Shown: positions 36,801 through 48,340, numbered from the stretch's first letter. The stretch: 64,000 nucleotides of DNA from Trachemys scripta elegans (GCF_013100865.1 NC_048299.1:65656592-65720591); one strand, 5' to 3'. Notes: a model not told the origin generated them from the letters alone. A program made the numbers and translations.

Positions 36801-39800
36801 CCTCTAATAGCTTGATTTCATGGTCTGTGACGTGTTTTTTCATGGCCATGAATTTGGTAGGGCCCTAATTATCACCATGCACCTTGTTAAACTGTTCCAA
36901 TTCAGTTACCCTATTAAAACTTCACCCCTTATTTCTAATTTGAATTTGTCTAGCTGCAGCTTCCAACCATAGGCTCTTGTTATGCCTTCTTCTGATAGAT
37001 TAAAGAACCACCTATCTGAAACTTCTTCCCTCCAGTAGGTAGGTAGATAGTGAACAAGTCACTTCAACCTTCTGTTGGATGTATTAAATAGATAAAGCTT
37101 AAAGTCTTTCGGTGTAAGTCATGTTTTCCAGACTTCTAATAATTTTTAGCTCTTTTCTCAATCCTTTCCAGTCTTTAAACATCATTTTGGAAGTGTGGAC
37201 ACCAAAATTGAACTCAGGAGTCCATTGCTGGTCTCATTAATTCCATATTCAGAAATAATACTACCTTTCTCTCATTCTACGTGATATGTCCCTGCTAGAA
37301 CAACCAAAGATCACAGCAGCCTTCTTAACTACAGCATTGCACTGGAAGCTCATGTTCTTCTGGCTATCACATGACCCCTTAATGCTTATCAGAGTCACTG
37401 CATTCTAGGATATAGTTTCCCATCATAAGTGTGACCTAGTCTTTTTTCCTAGATGGATAACCTTGCATTTGGTGGTATTAACACATGTTCAAATGAGCCC
37501 ACCACCTTACCAAGCAATTGAGATCACTCTGCATAATTGACCCGTCCCCCTCATTATTTACCACTTCACCAACTTGTGTGTCATCTGCAAATTTTACCAC
37601 CAATGATCTTATTCTTCTTTCAGATCATCCATACAGACATTGAACGACAGTGGGCCAATAACAGATTGCCATGGAAAACTATTAGCAATGCTCCCTTTGG
37701 ATGATGATTTGCCAGTTACAATTACATTTTGAGATCTAGCAATTAATATAAATTACCTGATTTTGTATATAGTACTAATTTTTAATCAGAATGTCACACA
37801 GGACTACATAAAATGGCTTACAGAAGTCTTAAGTATATTATATCAAAGATACCTTTATCAATAAGTTTGTAAACTCATTGAAAATATCAAGTTTGTTTTA
37901 TGGCAAACAGGCCCTGTCACATCATGTTGCTTGGCATTAGTTATGTTACCATTCTTTACTAATTGCATTCCATATTAGCCTTTCCATGACTTTGCCCAGG
38001 ATCAATGTCAGGTTAACCTACCCAGGTCATCCCTTTAATTCTTTTTAAATATTGACACGTTTGCCTGTTTCTCTGGCACTTCCACAGTAAGCAACGATTT
38101 GTTAAAAATCAACATCGGGGGTTTTAGAACTTCAACAGGATACTTGCAATCAAACTGATCATACAGCACCAACTACTAACTGATGTGGGGGCATTCAAGA
38201 GCATTACCTTTAAAAAAGAATAATGGAACTCCAGGGATTTTTGTTTTGTGGTTGTACAGCACCTAACACAATTGAGTCAGTGACCAGAGCTCATAGGTGC
38301 TACAGTGACATAAACTAGTCAGAGATGGCAAGAAGCAAGCAACAAAAAAATAAAACCCAAACAAACAAAAGTACCTTTAGCAAAATTGCAATATATATTT
38401 CCAGAGGAAGAATTCTTATCTACTTTTGGTACAGTATCCATAGCACATAGAAGAGAATGTGATTTTACTTCATCTAGTTTCATCACAGTGTTTGATTGAA
38501 TGTTGATTTTCCTGATCATGGAGGTACTATCCACTGGAGTATTTTCAACAGTGCCTGCAATTTTAAACAGATTTTTAGAACCATCACTGGGTTGTGCACT
38601 TTATCAGTTTTTTATATGGAAAATTTGACAGTACACATATTCCCCCTACATCAGTAAAGTATGTAAAATCTTACATTGTTTATGTATAAAATTAGAATAC
38701 AATTTTTCATGCATTTAGATTAACTGTTATAAGGGAAGCTGCAATGAGTAAAGGGGACACTAAATTTAGTGTAGTCAATTTTAAAAAAGGAATTTCAGCT
38801 ACTATACCCTACTCTGGAATCTCCCTGTTAATTTGAGTTTGACAAATACTGTCAAAGAAAGTAAAAAAAAAAATAAGTGCCCCAAAATTTCCTTAATGAA
38901 GTCAAGATTGCTTAGTAGTGCTTTGTGCTTGTCCCAAACCTCAAGTCATCTACACTCTGAAAGGAAGTGTTGGAAGGAAATACAAAGTTAAAGTAAATGA
39001 CACCCCTGAAACGTAACCCTAACTCTGCTGTCCCTGAGAGATGCCCCAACATGCCAACAACACAATCCTTTGTATCCCCCTTGTTCCAGCCCAAGACCAA
39101 CCTCTTAATCCCCTTCCCTACCATCCATTCCCACTTATCCCATCTTCCCTTAATGCCCCAGTCCTGCTCCACTTCCCCTTCAACGTGTTCTTCCTTACTC
39201 CAGAACCCCCCCTATAGTCCCTAGATCTGCACCAAAAAAGTTATGAGAATCTGAAAATGTTATGAGCTGTTCATATTAGAGGAGCTGTGTATAAGGAACC
39301 TCTTTACCAAGCAACCCTGCAGCTGCTTTCCTTTAATCACACTCAGTTCCATTGGCCATGATGATTACATTATGCTAACTGCTTATTGTAATCTTTCATA
39401 TTACCTCAATTTAATTAATGCTAATTTCCTTGACAATACTTCTAAAGTAAAATCACAGTCCACATGTGGCTTTTAGAGCACTTTAAAATATCACTCAGAA
39501 CAGAAATTTTGGTCTCATGGCAAACTTTCCAAAAGGAGCCCCTGCAGAATGAGGCAGTGAGCAAGGAACATACACAACCCACATTCTCTAAAGGCTGCCA
39601 AGGGTAGGGCTCTCAGTGCTTGGGTACAGCTATGGTTCAATGATCACAGCATGTCTCCTTGAGCCACTCAATTACTGTGACAATAGTCTGCCTGGAAATT
39701 TTTTGATTGGTGGTAAAGGTTTAGTCTTCCTGCACATGCATGTTTTATTCTCTTTGTTTCGAGCTAATCACACTTGAACTCAGAATTCCTAGCTTAATTT

Positions 39801-42800
39801 TGAATATCTTCAGTATAACCCACCCAAAGGACACTGCGTGCCATGCAATAACTGAGATAAATCCTGAGTGGCTAAACTCAGTTTGGGGATGATTAGAGCC
39901 ATAGTTTGAGGAACCCTATGTGTGTGCAAAAAATATTAGAACCAGGGTGATTTTTAAAAATGCTTTAAGAAGGGGAGGGGGGATTCTGTATTTCAGGAAC
40001 CCCTTGCTCAAATGACTTCAAATCTGGACCACTAACCCTACCCTGCACCCAAATGAGGCAGAGTAAATTTCAAGAGAATCCAAGTAAGTAAGTGGATTTT
40101 AGCATTTAGTAGAGTCCTCTTTTAAACAGAAAACAACATGCACATTTAAGTGAAACCAGAGCTATTGCTCTCCTGTAATTGAAAGATACTGTAATTACTC
40201 TATTATAGTAACAATAGTAGGTAAAGAAAGAAGTGTGATTTTTTATAAGCTGATGGTATCCTGTTAAGGTCTTAATTTTCTATAAAAAAATATTGCCTCC
40301 TGATTTCCCTCATCCCCAAAACGCCTTCAAAAACATTTGATTTGGGGAAAATTAAGTGCCACTGAGAAATGCATTAACTCAGTTAAAAGGAAATTAAGAA
40401 AGTGCACGTTAAAACTACAACTTATCCCATGGGAGAAATGTTGACACTTACAAAAATGCATCATATGAAATTTATTTCAATAACTTAATAGTTTTAAATG
40501 CTTTTAAAAATTTAGCTTGTTTAATTGACTAAAACAGTGATAAACAACTACTATATAGAAAAAAAAAATGGAAAATGCTTTCCAGAAAGGTCACTTACTG
40601 ATAGATTTTTCATTTGATGTAGTATTCTTAGTCTCTTTTTCATTACTGGTTTTCTGTTGCTGGTACACCACAGATCTTTTAGATCGTGGTCTTGTATGGA
40701 CTGGACTTCCATCATTTTTGCACTGTGAGCTCTTCCTGTATTTTGATTTACTCCTGTAAGGCACATACAGGCTGTCATCAGAATTCTCTTCTGAATCACT
40801 TGCTTCACTGCTGTGTGTTTTGGATTCAGATGTATCCTTTCTTTCATCCACGTCACGGTCACAATCATTCATCTTGTTTTGTCGGAAAGGTGTGATATGG
40901 ACATTCTCCTCAAACTGAAAATCATAAGCTTTATTGGAGCCAACTGATAAATCCAGTTTCGCTTTGGAAGTTTGTTCTGCCTGGCTTCTCTGTCTTTTTG
41001 ATCTTGTTCTGGAAGTCTTTTTACTTCCTTCCAATTTTCCTTTTTGTACTTTCTCTCTTCTTGTTTGAGAGTCTTCTCTGCTTTTAAGCTGAATTTGTTT
41101 AAGTTTAGGTTCTGCAACTGAGCAGTTCAATTCAGTCAATGTATCTGCCTGATCCAACATTGGCTTCATGTTTATCTTATTTTCATTCAGTTGAGAAAGA
41201 TTTGGCTCTATATTTTCTATATTACCTTTCTCTAGACTTCCCTCAAGTCTAGTTTCATCCTGTTTACAAAATTCTCTGGTCAAATAAGCCCTTTCTGAAT
41301 GGTCTAGATTATGCACATGAATTTTCCTGTTTGAACAGTGATGCCTGGTAGATACAGTTTTTGGTAAGGTATTACCAACTTGCCTATCCTCTTCATCTAA
41401 AAGAGTATTTTCCAGGTTGGCCTCTAGGTTGTCCAGATGAAAATCAGATCTTTGTCCTTCTGAATAAAGAAGATGATACATGTCAAATTAAATGTTATTG
41501 GACCTGGAGGTGTTTAATTTGTTGGCAATTTTAGGCTTTTAACAAAGATGAACAATCTTAGAATTTTCTACAGGCAAGTATGAACCATGACATAAGGGAC
41601 AACCAAAGTAATCCCTTGAACACAGCCTCAAAAAAGTAATTCATAGCTGGACTTATATATATATAATGCCTTTTGTCTGGTGAAAAAAGTTTCCCTGGAA
41701 CCTAACCCCCCCATTTACATTAATTCTTATGGGGAAATTGGATTCATTTAACATCGTTTTGCTTAAAGTAGCATTTTTCAGGAACATAACTATAACGTTA
41801 AGCGAGGAGTTACTGTATATGACCTGAGCAGCATACCAGTTTAACTGTACCCAATCAGGGTCAGAATTTTGCAAGAGAAAAATCAGAAGCAGGAAAAGAA
41901 TGATGATGATTTAAGGAATCACTTTCAAAATCCTTAATTATGTTTTGAAAGTTACTTTCATCTGCTACTTCAGTTTTAGGAGGACGAACCATCGCTAGTT
42001 GAACCTGGGTTTAGTTACCTGTGTTTGTTGCCATTTTCTTAACTGAAGTGGTATTTTTAAAGGTCTGCCAGGAATCTGACATAGAATAAGATGCATTGTT
42101 TGTATCAGTATTATTCTCTATTTCATTTCCAAGCATTTCGCCTTCTAGGCTAGCATCTGCAACAAGAACACGTGTAGGAAGTCCCCTAGGAACAAGAGTT
42201 GGAGTTTATGTATTAATCATACATTTTAAGATAATTAATTTTATTTGATTATTTTAGCAGCTTCCTCCCCTTAATTCCTACTACAAAGATATTTTGTAAC
42301 AATCTGAAAAAGTATTTCCCACTGCAATTCTGTATGAAACACCAACCCTCTAGTTTGAGAACTACATCAAGGAGGTATGTCTTTGAATTTAAAATTAAAC
42401 TCTTGCACATTCTTTAACTTGAAAGTTTTAAGTCCATTTCTACCATCGTATTCTGCTACCAATATGAGAATTTATCTACTTATAAAAGTGATGAGTTTTT
42501 TACAATGACTAACACTGGCAAAATGTATCTTTATCTCTAGAAAATGCTTCTGGAAGAGTGGTAACTGGAGTTCGAGTGCTAACGTGGTGATATGTACAGG
42601 ACTGTGGGTAACTTCATTCTAAAGTCTATTTGTAAACATTTCAGATTGCTCTTGAAAACCTGACTGCTGCATCTTTTCACACTACTATGTCTAATGAACA
42701 ATTTCTTAAATTGAAATTATTTTTTGTGGATGAAGGAGAAAGGAGATCTGTTGAAATATAATAAAGATGCAATTATGAACTGGTCTAGTAGTACGTTATG

Positions 42801-45800
42801 TTGCTATGTAGGGATTCAGGTAGAGTTTCTGAGCTCATGTCGTGCCCTGGGATAACAGATATTGAGTACATTTAGAAGCAGTAGACCTTCTCCCAAGAGC
42901 TAAGTGTTGAGCAGAGCAAATGCTTCTAGATGTTCCAAGAGTAGTTTTCCTCAGATCTGGATTTTTGGGGGTGGGAATAGGAAAATTTGGGGCAGATGGT
43001 TTTTGGAGAGAAAATCCACTGAGCATCCTGGAAAGACTCCCCACCTCCACAAAAAAGTGACATTTTCATTGGCCAAACATATAAACAGGACTCCAAAAAC
43101 CAAGATTTTGCTTAAAAACAGGCATTAATGGCAATGTACAGATACATTCTGTCAAACATCACTGCTTATCCCTCATCATTATTTCATGAGCAAACAGAAG
43201 GATGCTGATAAGTAGTTACTATAGTAGGCTTTACAAAGAAAAATTAATGCATTAAAAAAAAAGCACTTACAGAGAACCAGCTTGTCTTAAAATACTGGAG
43301 TCGTCATCTTCAAGAACTGAGGGATACATCCTCTTGTTCTGTAGTCAGAACAAATCATACTGTGATGAAGTGGTAATATATAGATTGTTACAAAACTCTA
43401 GCAGACCTATGAGTTAAAGGAACACCTCGACCTTGAAAAATCACATTTCTGCCTGAAAATGTTGTACATATAGTTACATGTAACACACATTACTATAATT
43501 CATAGACATGAGCATAGAATTCCCGGTTTCTTTACTTTGCATATTTGACAGCTTCTTGTGGATGATTAGTTTCACTGTTTCTCTCTTGTTGAAAAAAACT
43601 CAGACTTCAAACAGAGAAGCCTTTAATTTTTTTTATAAGAACTTTAAAAAAAATTAGGATACATGATTTAAAAGATACTAGAATATCAAAATTAATTCTG
43701 AAAAAATTATGTTTGTGTTCTTTTAAGACAGAATTTTCTTTTTGGTTATAAATTCGGTTTAATACTGTGCCATCTTTTACAAACCGCCTTTGTTAAAGCT
43801 TGTTATACAAGCTGTCAGCCTAGAAGTGTATATTTTTAAACAACAAATAGCTTAATGTTAAATGGTATTTTAGTAATCAAGTAATTAGAACAAATGATGA
43901 CTGATTTCAATGTTTTTCCTTCCAGCTTTTGGACAACAGGAAAGCTACAAACATAATGGGCCAAATGTGGCACTAGATTTTTTTAAACAGATCATGCCTT
44001 TAGGATGTTTGTGGAGGGAAAGTGATGAAGAATTTGTCATAAAAAAGAAACTAAACTGTCAAAAATTGCGAATTCAGATGGGCAAGTTTTCAAAGTTGGT
44101 GACAGGCACCTGTGAGGGGAAAAAAAATAGTGTGCATATAGTCTGTGCCTATATACTTTTTCTGAAACTGGAAATCAGATAAATATCTATGCATGCACTT
44201 ATAAAACCAAGGTTTTGTAGCATACATACTGCATCTCACTTGGAAAATTTAACTGAAAGTTTAAAATTTACCTAACAAGAGAAAATTTTCTGAGAATGAA
44301 GATTTAGAAAAACCTAGAATCCAAAGAGATGTGCAGTATCCCTCCACATAACAATTTTAGAAATGTCAAACTAAAAACGTGGGAGTAAGATCTTGACTGC
44401 TATGTTATTGTAATAGTTTGTAGCTCTATAAACTTGTAAAAAACAGTCATAATAGATTGCCATCCATTTTTAATAGCGGTTCATATCCTTTTGGATAATA
44501 GAATTTAAGTATTTGGCAAAATCTCTCTTAAAATGGGCTAAAGGGAGAAAACACACTGAATATGCATTAAAATATGCATATAACAGTCTTAAGTAATTGC
44601 ATATCTTTATTTACTGTACTTCCATATCACCTTATCCTCTGCACTGTTTCTCTTTGGAAAGGATTTTGAGATCTACAAGTGAAAAGGACTGATAGAGTTA
44701 AGAATTATTACAGCTCTACCCCAATATAACGCTGTCCTCAGGAGCCAAAAAAATCTTACCGCGTTATAGGTGAAACCATGTTATATCGAATTTGCTTTGA
44801 TCCGCCAGAGTGCGCAGCCCTGCCCCCCCCGGAGCACTGCTTTACCGCATTATATCCGAATTCGCGTTATATTGGATCGCGTTATATCGGGGTAGAGGTG
44901 TATTTTGTCTGTAGACTATAACAGCGTTTAAAAGAGAACTGGATAAATTCATGCTGGTTAAGTCCATTAATGGCTATTAGCCAGGATGGGTAAGGAATGG
45001 CGTCCCTAGCCTCTGTTTGTCAAAGGATGGAGATGGATGGCAGGAGAGATCACTTGATCATTGCCTATTAGGTTCACTCCCTCTGGGGCACCTGGCATTG
45101 GCCACTGTCGGTAGATAGGATACTGGGCTAGATGGACCTTTGGTCTGACCCAGTACGGCCGTTCTTATGATAAGTTCTGCCTCATATCTACAATTACACT
45201 GTACGCGCCGCAGGACAATGACTGTCTAACTTATCTGTCTAAAAAACACCTAACATCCTGTGGGTGTTGAATTAATAAGGGGTGGGATTTTTGTAAGCAC
45301 CAAAAGTGACTTAGGAACACAGGTCCCCCTGAAAGCTAATGGGACTTATGCAAAGTCACTTTTAAAAAACCTATCCAAGAACCAAAAAACTACAATGCAC
45401 AAAAATACATGCAAATCTAAGAAAAATACAGGCTGGACTTACAAGATCAGTGGAACACAAATCCTGAGCTGGACCAAGAAGATCAGCTGTATCGAGTAGG
45501 TTTTTAGCAACTTTTGAAACAATCTTGCTCAAGATCAACAATCTGGTCTAATGGAAGGAGAAGAGCAAACAATTTCACTCTAATTCATTCAAAATAAGCA
45601 ATGTAGCACTCTCTCTTGTACTATTAGGTTACTTCTCTCTTTTTTAAGTGTACCATGTGTACTATGCTAAACAAAGAAAAGAGAAAATAACCAAACAGAA
45701 GAGAATCAGTTGCAGCTTGCAGAAGAAGAGTAATTTTTTTTTCATGCAAAAAAATTAGTTTCACAGTATTTTCACTGAAAACCCAAAATCAAAATTTTTT

Positions 45801-47876
45801 CACAGGGGGAAAAAAAAATGTCCTGACTTGCTCTATTAATGCTGGGGCTAAGGTAAGTAAAAAAGACTTTTATAAATATGTATGAAGTTGAATAGTATTA
45901 AAAGGGGTGGGGAAAACAGAAAAGTAAAGATATTTAGACAGCTACGAAATACCTGAAACCATTATAACAATTAGAGCTGCCTGAAAGTGAATTTCTGGTT
46001 TGGGAGAAATGTAGACATTTTTAATTGCTTTTTTTCTGGTTTTCTTTGGAACAAAATTTTCTTTTTGAAATGTCCACAAACTAGAAATTTAAAAAAACAT
46101 TTCATTTTAGAAACACCAGTACAGATGGTGGTTCTGAAACAGAGTATGTTCCTGGAACCCAGGGCCTGCTGCCTGAAATTGACATGGTTCTTGTTGTTTT
46201 CACCTTGCTGGTAAAACTAACAAGAACAGTTTCAGTCAACATCTCCCGGAGTCCGCTGATCTGGGGCAGCCCTACCATGAAGTCCAGGGTTTCCAAATTC
46301 CTGGGCCAGCTAGAGAATTTGGAAGCGGTGGGGTTGCTTGGCCAGAGCAGTCCACACGCCACAGCAGTCCCAGAGCTGTGGACCATGGAAGCTAGTCCCA
46401 GGACTTCCAAGCTCCATCACAGATAGCCTTGAAATCCTGGCATGGTATGCTGCCTTGGAACTTTGGACCCTGGAAACTTGAGATCCCCAACGGTGGGGCA
46501 GCCCACATTGGTGGGGCTCCCTTGGAGCCACAGATCCTGGAAGTCGTTAGGTCCATGACCCTTGGACAGTCTGCATGGCAAGGCTGACCTGGAGCTGTGG
46601 ATCCTCTAGAAACCCTGGGGCAGTCCACATGACAGGACTGCCACAGACCGCATCCCGCTAAGCTGGGTTCCATTGGAACTCTGCCTGTGATTTGATGGAA
46701 GTTCACTGAAACTGTACCATATTTGCAAACCTTTTGTGTTCAAGAAATCGGTGTTTTCCAATTGAATTGTTTTGTCAGAAGTTTTCTAACAACAATGGCT
46801 AAGGATACAATTTAGTCACAGAAGTCACAGATTCACCTCCATGACTTCTTCGATTTCAGCCCCTGCTATGGCCACCAGCTGTTGTGGCTGGAGCTGTCAG
46901 CCCCCACGGGTTATTTTTAGTAAAAGTCACGGACGTCCATGAATTTTTGATTATTGCCCGCAACCTGTCTATGACTTTTACTAAAAATAACTGAGACAAA
47001 ATCTTAACCTTAACAATAGTTTTTGATAACTCATTCAAATTGAGTTAGATGTGTAAAACCAGCTCATAGATTATGGTAACTTGGCTAACTTTCAAACAGG
47101 GGTGATAAATAACGTATCAAAGTGTGGAAAGAGATGAGAGAGAAATATCAAAAGGATGGGTTACCTTTAATTGGAGTTGCAGGGTGCTAAGCACTTCTGA
47201 AAAAGTTGGGCCATTTATATAGGTGCCTAAATAAGGATTTATGAACCTAATTTCAGGCACCTATTTTTTAAAATCCTGACCTTAGTTTTTGAAATCCTTT
47301 CACAGATGTACACATTTTGGAGCCAGATTCTATCTAATAAATAAATGTGGTTCCAACTGATTTTAACTGGAGTCCTTCACAGTGGGCACAATTCAGCCTT
47401 TCAAAGTTCAACCTATTTCTTACTAGAATAAAGATGTCATTGCAATGAAAATACCTCAACAGGTTCTTTCGCTTGCTGTGAGCTAAGTTTTCTTTGTAAA
47501 ACAAATATCTGAAACTTCAGAGACTGATACTCTTTCTTTAAATGCAGAATGATATCTTGGGCTTCTTTCATTTTGGCTTTTTCCTCTTGCAAAGCTAGAG
47601 CTAGTGCGCGATTGTTTGCTTGCAAGCTTTTCAGTTGCACCGAACTGTTGGCTGTAAGAAAATAAACAATACTTAGAAATGATAAAAACCAAGCTTATGG
47701 AAAAATTGTGAAACAAAATAGTAAAGAATCTTACTTGCTATTTTGCATGTTATAGGCAAGACCTGGTTTGTTTTACCCAACTTCGCCCATTTTTGATTTC
47801 TTTTCTCTTTCATTCGTTCTTTTATATTGTCCAGACTGTCCTTAAAGGACCTTTTCAAGCATTTTTCTCCACCCAT
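33735..47876 (-). CDS. SGO1: SGO1 shugoshin 1, complete coding region in eight exons
   Basis: Shugoshin 1 guards centromeric cohesin in mitosis by recruiting PP2A-B56 and blocking cohesin release. Coding exons in transcript order are 47876-47735, 47651-47455, 43338-43271, 42185-42019, 41459-40599, 38554-38375, 34284-34098 and 33876-33735. They sum to 1944 nt with consistent phases, giving 647 residues and TGA. The start MGGEKCLKRSFKDSLDNI aligns with human SGO1. Residues about 48-110 form the coiled coil, and the Asn needed for PP2A binding falls at position 61 (ANNRAL). YDF at about 370-372 and ITPFRQ at about 380-385 match the cohesin-binding motif and its CDK1 site. KRRCTINVNYKEP at about 585-597 is the C-terminal shugoshin basic motif. 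Human SGO1 is shorter (561 residues). The human PVVKI HP1-binding box is not evident. Confidence 0.95.
34098..34284 (-). CDS. SGO1: SGO1 exon with C-terminal shugoshin motif
   Basis: The exon encodes HLCDVTNISSSSGTKSRIS and IPSHKRRCTINVNYKEPSIS. The KRRC...VNYKEP block is the SGO C-box that contacts phosphorylated histone H2A at centromeres. The acceptor is tctttcag and the donor is gttagt. Confidence 0.95.
34560..34747. mobile_element. Tc1/mariner-type MITE
   Basis: The inverted ends CACCTCTACCCCAATATAAC and GTTATATCGGGGTAGAGGTG are flanked by TA on both sides (34558-34559 and 34748-34749), the Tc1/mariner target duplication. TATAACGCG-type units repeat inside. The copy at 44711-44900 is its reverse complement. 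Confidence 0.85.
34854..35562. mobile_element. hAT non-autonomous element
   Basis: The ends CAATGATTCTCAAATTTTAG and CAGTTTGAGAAACGCTG form TIRs (CARYGNTTCTCAAA). Flanks AATTAAAC and CACTAAAC match at 6 of 8 bases as a decayed 8-bp duplication. The interior is G-rich with GGTTGAGGTGCAGGCT-type tandem units; the open frames there are not genes. Confidence 0.7.
36083..36867. mobile_element. hAT non-autonomous element with perfect 8-bp duplication
   Basis: The termini are TAGGGCTCTACCAAATTCA and the inverted TGAATTTGGTAGGGCCCTA. ATTATCAC is duplicated exactly at 36075-36082 and 36868-36875. The interior is GC-rich with repeated GGTGGGTCTGATCT-type units; the reading frames there are by-products. 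Confidence 0.9.
36930..38200 (-). mobile_element. Old CR1/L3-like LINE reverse transcriptase fragment
   Basis: On the - strand, near 37566-37602, the sequence decodes as VVKFADDTQVGEV, the FADD active-site box of CR1-clade reverse transcriptases. Surrounding sequence such as the complement of CAGACATTGAACGACAGTGGGCCAAT matches the usual region before it. It is heavily mutated and older than the CR1 copies at the right end. Confidence 0.75.
38256..38330. repeat. Old MIR-like repeat tail
   Basis: GTACAGCACCTAACACAA followed by CATAGGTGCTAC is the opposite orientation of the repeat at 6270-6400. Confidence 0.5.
38375..38554 (-). CDS. SGO1: SGO1 exon
   Basis: This 180-bp exon encodes TVENTPVDSTSMIRKINIQS and DTVPKVDKNSSSG. 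It is low-complexity, fast-evolving sequence, placed by splice sites (aattgcag / gtactt) and phase. Confidence 0.75.
38555..40598. other. SGO1 intron
   Basis: AT-rich with no recognised element. A C-rich open patch at 38.99-39.22 kb shows no gene features. Confidence 0.55.
40599..41459 (-). CDS. SGO1: SGO1 large central exon
   Basis: This 861-bp exon is the long central exon of SGO1. It encodes LPKTVSTRHHC, a Lys/Arg-rich tract (KKTSRTRSKRQRSQ), the motif AYDFQFEENVHITPFRQ and an acidic serine stretch DSEENSDDSLYVPYRS. The YxF motif and TPFR are the known cohesin (SA2-SCC1) contact and CDK1 site. The acceptor is ttattcag and the donor is gtaagt. Confidence 0.95.
41665..41818. mobile_element. 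Mariner/Tigger-like MITE fragment
   Basis: Read on the - strand it starts TACAGTAACTCCTCGCTTAA and continues GTTATGTTCCTGAAAAATGC to CCCATAAGAATTAATGTAAA. This is a familiar TA-ended DNA transposon pattern in reptile genomes, in an SGO1 intron. Confidence 0.65.
42019..42185 (-). CDS. SGO1: SGO1 exon with acidic mid-region
   Basis: The exon encodes LPTRVLVADASLEGEMLGNE and then SDSWQTFKNTTSVKK. The acceptor is gttcctag and the donor is gtaact. Confidence 0.85.
43271..43338 (-). CDS. SGO1: SGO1 short exon
   Basis: This 68-bp exon encodes NKRMYPSVLEDDDSSILRQA. The acceptor is gactacag, the donor is gtaagt, and it is phase-compatible with both neighbours. Confidence 0.85.
44711..44900. mobile_element. 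Tc1/mariner-type MITE, inverted relative to 34560-34747
   Basis: The ends CAGCTCTACCCCAATATAAC and GTTATATCGGGGTAGAGGTG are flanked by TA at 44709-44710 and 44901-44902. The internal order is the reverse complement of the 34560 copy. Confidence 0.85.
44925..45172 (+). mobile_element. CR1 LINE 3' end
   Basis: Contains ACTGGATAAATTCATGCTGG, then ACTGGGCTAGATGGACCTTT and TCTGACCCAGTACGGCCGTT, the typical CR1 3' UTR. It is a 5'-truncated copy in the SGO1 intron, opposite to SGO1 transcription. Confidence 0.85.
46110..46700. repeat. Unclassified GC-rich repeat block
   Basis: Degenerate internal repeats such as GGACC-TGGAA-CT and GGCAGTCCACATG recur. It is more GC-rich than the neighbouring intron and probably an old non-autonomous element. 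The frames through it are not genes. Confidence 0.4.
46800..47005. mobile_element. MITE with TATTTTTAGTAAAAGTCA inverted core
   Basis: TTATTTTTAGTAAAAGTCACGG at about 46911-46932 and its complement ending at about 46989 form a stem. The block AAGATTTTGTC-C-G-----TTTTTAGTAAAAGTCA is shared with 62217-62290. Confidence 0.6.
47455..47651 (-). CDS. SGO1: SGO1 coiled-coil exon
   Basis: The exon encodes SLQANNRALALALQEEKAKM, then KEAQDIILHLKKEYQSLKF and LQRKLSSQQ, with heptad-like hydrophobics. This is the homodimer and PP2A-B56 binding coiled coil. The acceptor is ttcttacag and the donor is gtattt. Confidence 0.96.
47735..47876 (-). CDS. SGO1: SGO1 first coding exon
   Basis: The exon starts at 47883 after an acceptor ...ccttag, and the ATG is seven bases inside. 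It encodes MGGEKCLKRSFKDSLDNIKE and IKERMKEKRNQKWAKLGK, the conserved shugoshin N-terminus. The donor is gtaaga. Confidence 0.95.
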
Positions 47877-48272
47877 CTTCTACCTAAGGAAAGGTACGTG
47901 CAAAGAACTGATTACAATATTTCAGAATATGTACTTGCAAGCAGCGGTTTATGACGTCCTGCACTACGAAAAAATCCATTCTAGCTGAATCAATTTTACA
48001 AATGAGTTCAGATAATAGATTCCTCAACACAGACACAGCTATATTTATAAGATGTGAGATTTAGCACTGTTATTAAGATCTAAATATAGTTAGCAGACTT
48101 TAGGAGATACTTGAAAAACAGTGACTTTTAGCTTCACTATCAGTTGCTTGATTGAACTGGAACTTTCCATCTGAAAAATGTTGTGCCTACTATTGCTACA
48201 AATAGTAGCCTGAGAGTACTACAGAGAGGTTTTTTGTTTGTTTGTTTTTTACACTTTTTGCATTTGACAGCA

Positions 48273-48330
48273 ATAAGAATGGCCATACTGGGTCAGACCC
48301 AAGGTCCATCTAGCCCAGTATCCTGTCTTC
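48273..48330 (-). mobile_element. CR1 3' end fragment
   Basis: ATGGCCATACTGGGTCAGAC and CCATCTAGCCCAGTATCCTG are the reverse complement of the CR1 tail seen at 45120-45172. Confidence 0.75.
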
Positions 48331-48340
48331 GCCACAATTA

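Larger units (their letters stand above)
34285..38374. other. SGO1 intron dense in DNA transposons
   Basis: It contains a mariner-type MITE, two hAT elements and an antisense CR1-like LINE fragment, listed separately, plus an old repeat near 38.25 kb. Confidence 0.75.
43339..47454. other. SGO1 intron
   Basis: It holds a mariner MITE, a CR1 tail, an unclassified GC-richer block (46110-46700) and a TTTTTAGTAAAAGTCA-type element (46800-47000). The remainder is AT-rich and unrecognised. Confidence 0.65.

Noticed and set aside
36448..36849. 133-codon - strand frame and overlapping + strand frames
   Set aside because: Interior of the hAT element 36083-36867, tandem GGTGGGTCTGATCT units, no domain.
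46102..46706. Overlapping 73-104 codon frames
   Set aside because: Arise from a degenerate GC-rich repeat in an SGO1 intron; no conserved motifs or splice support.
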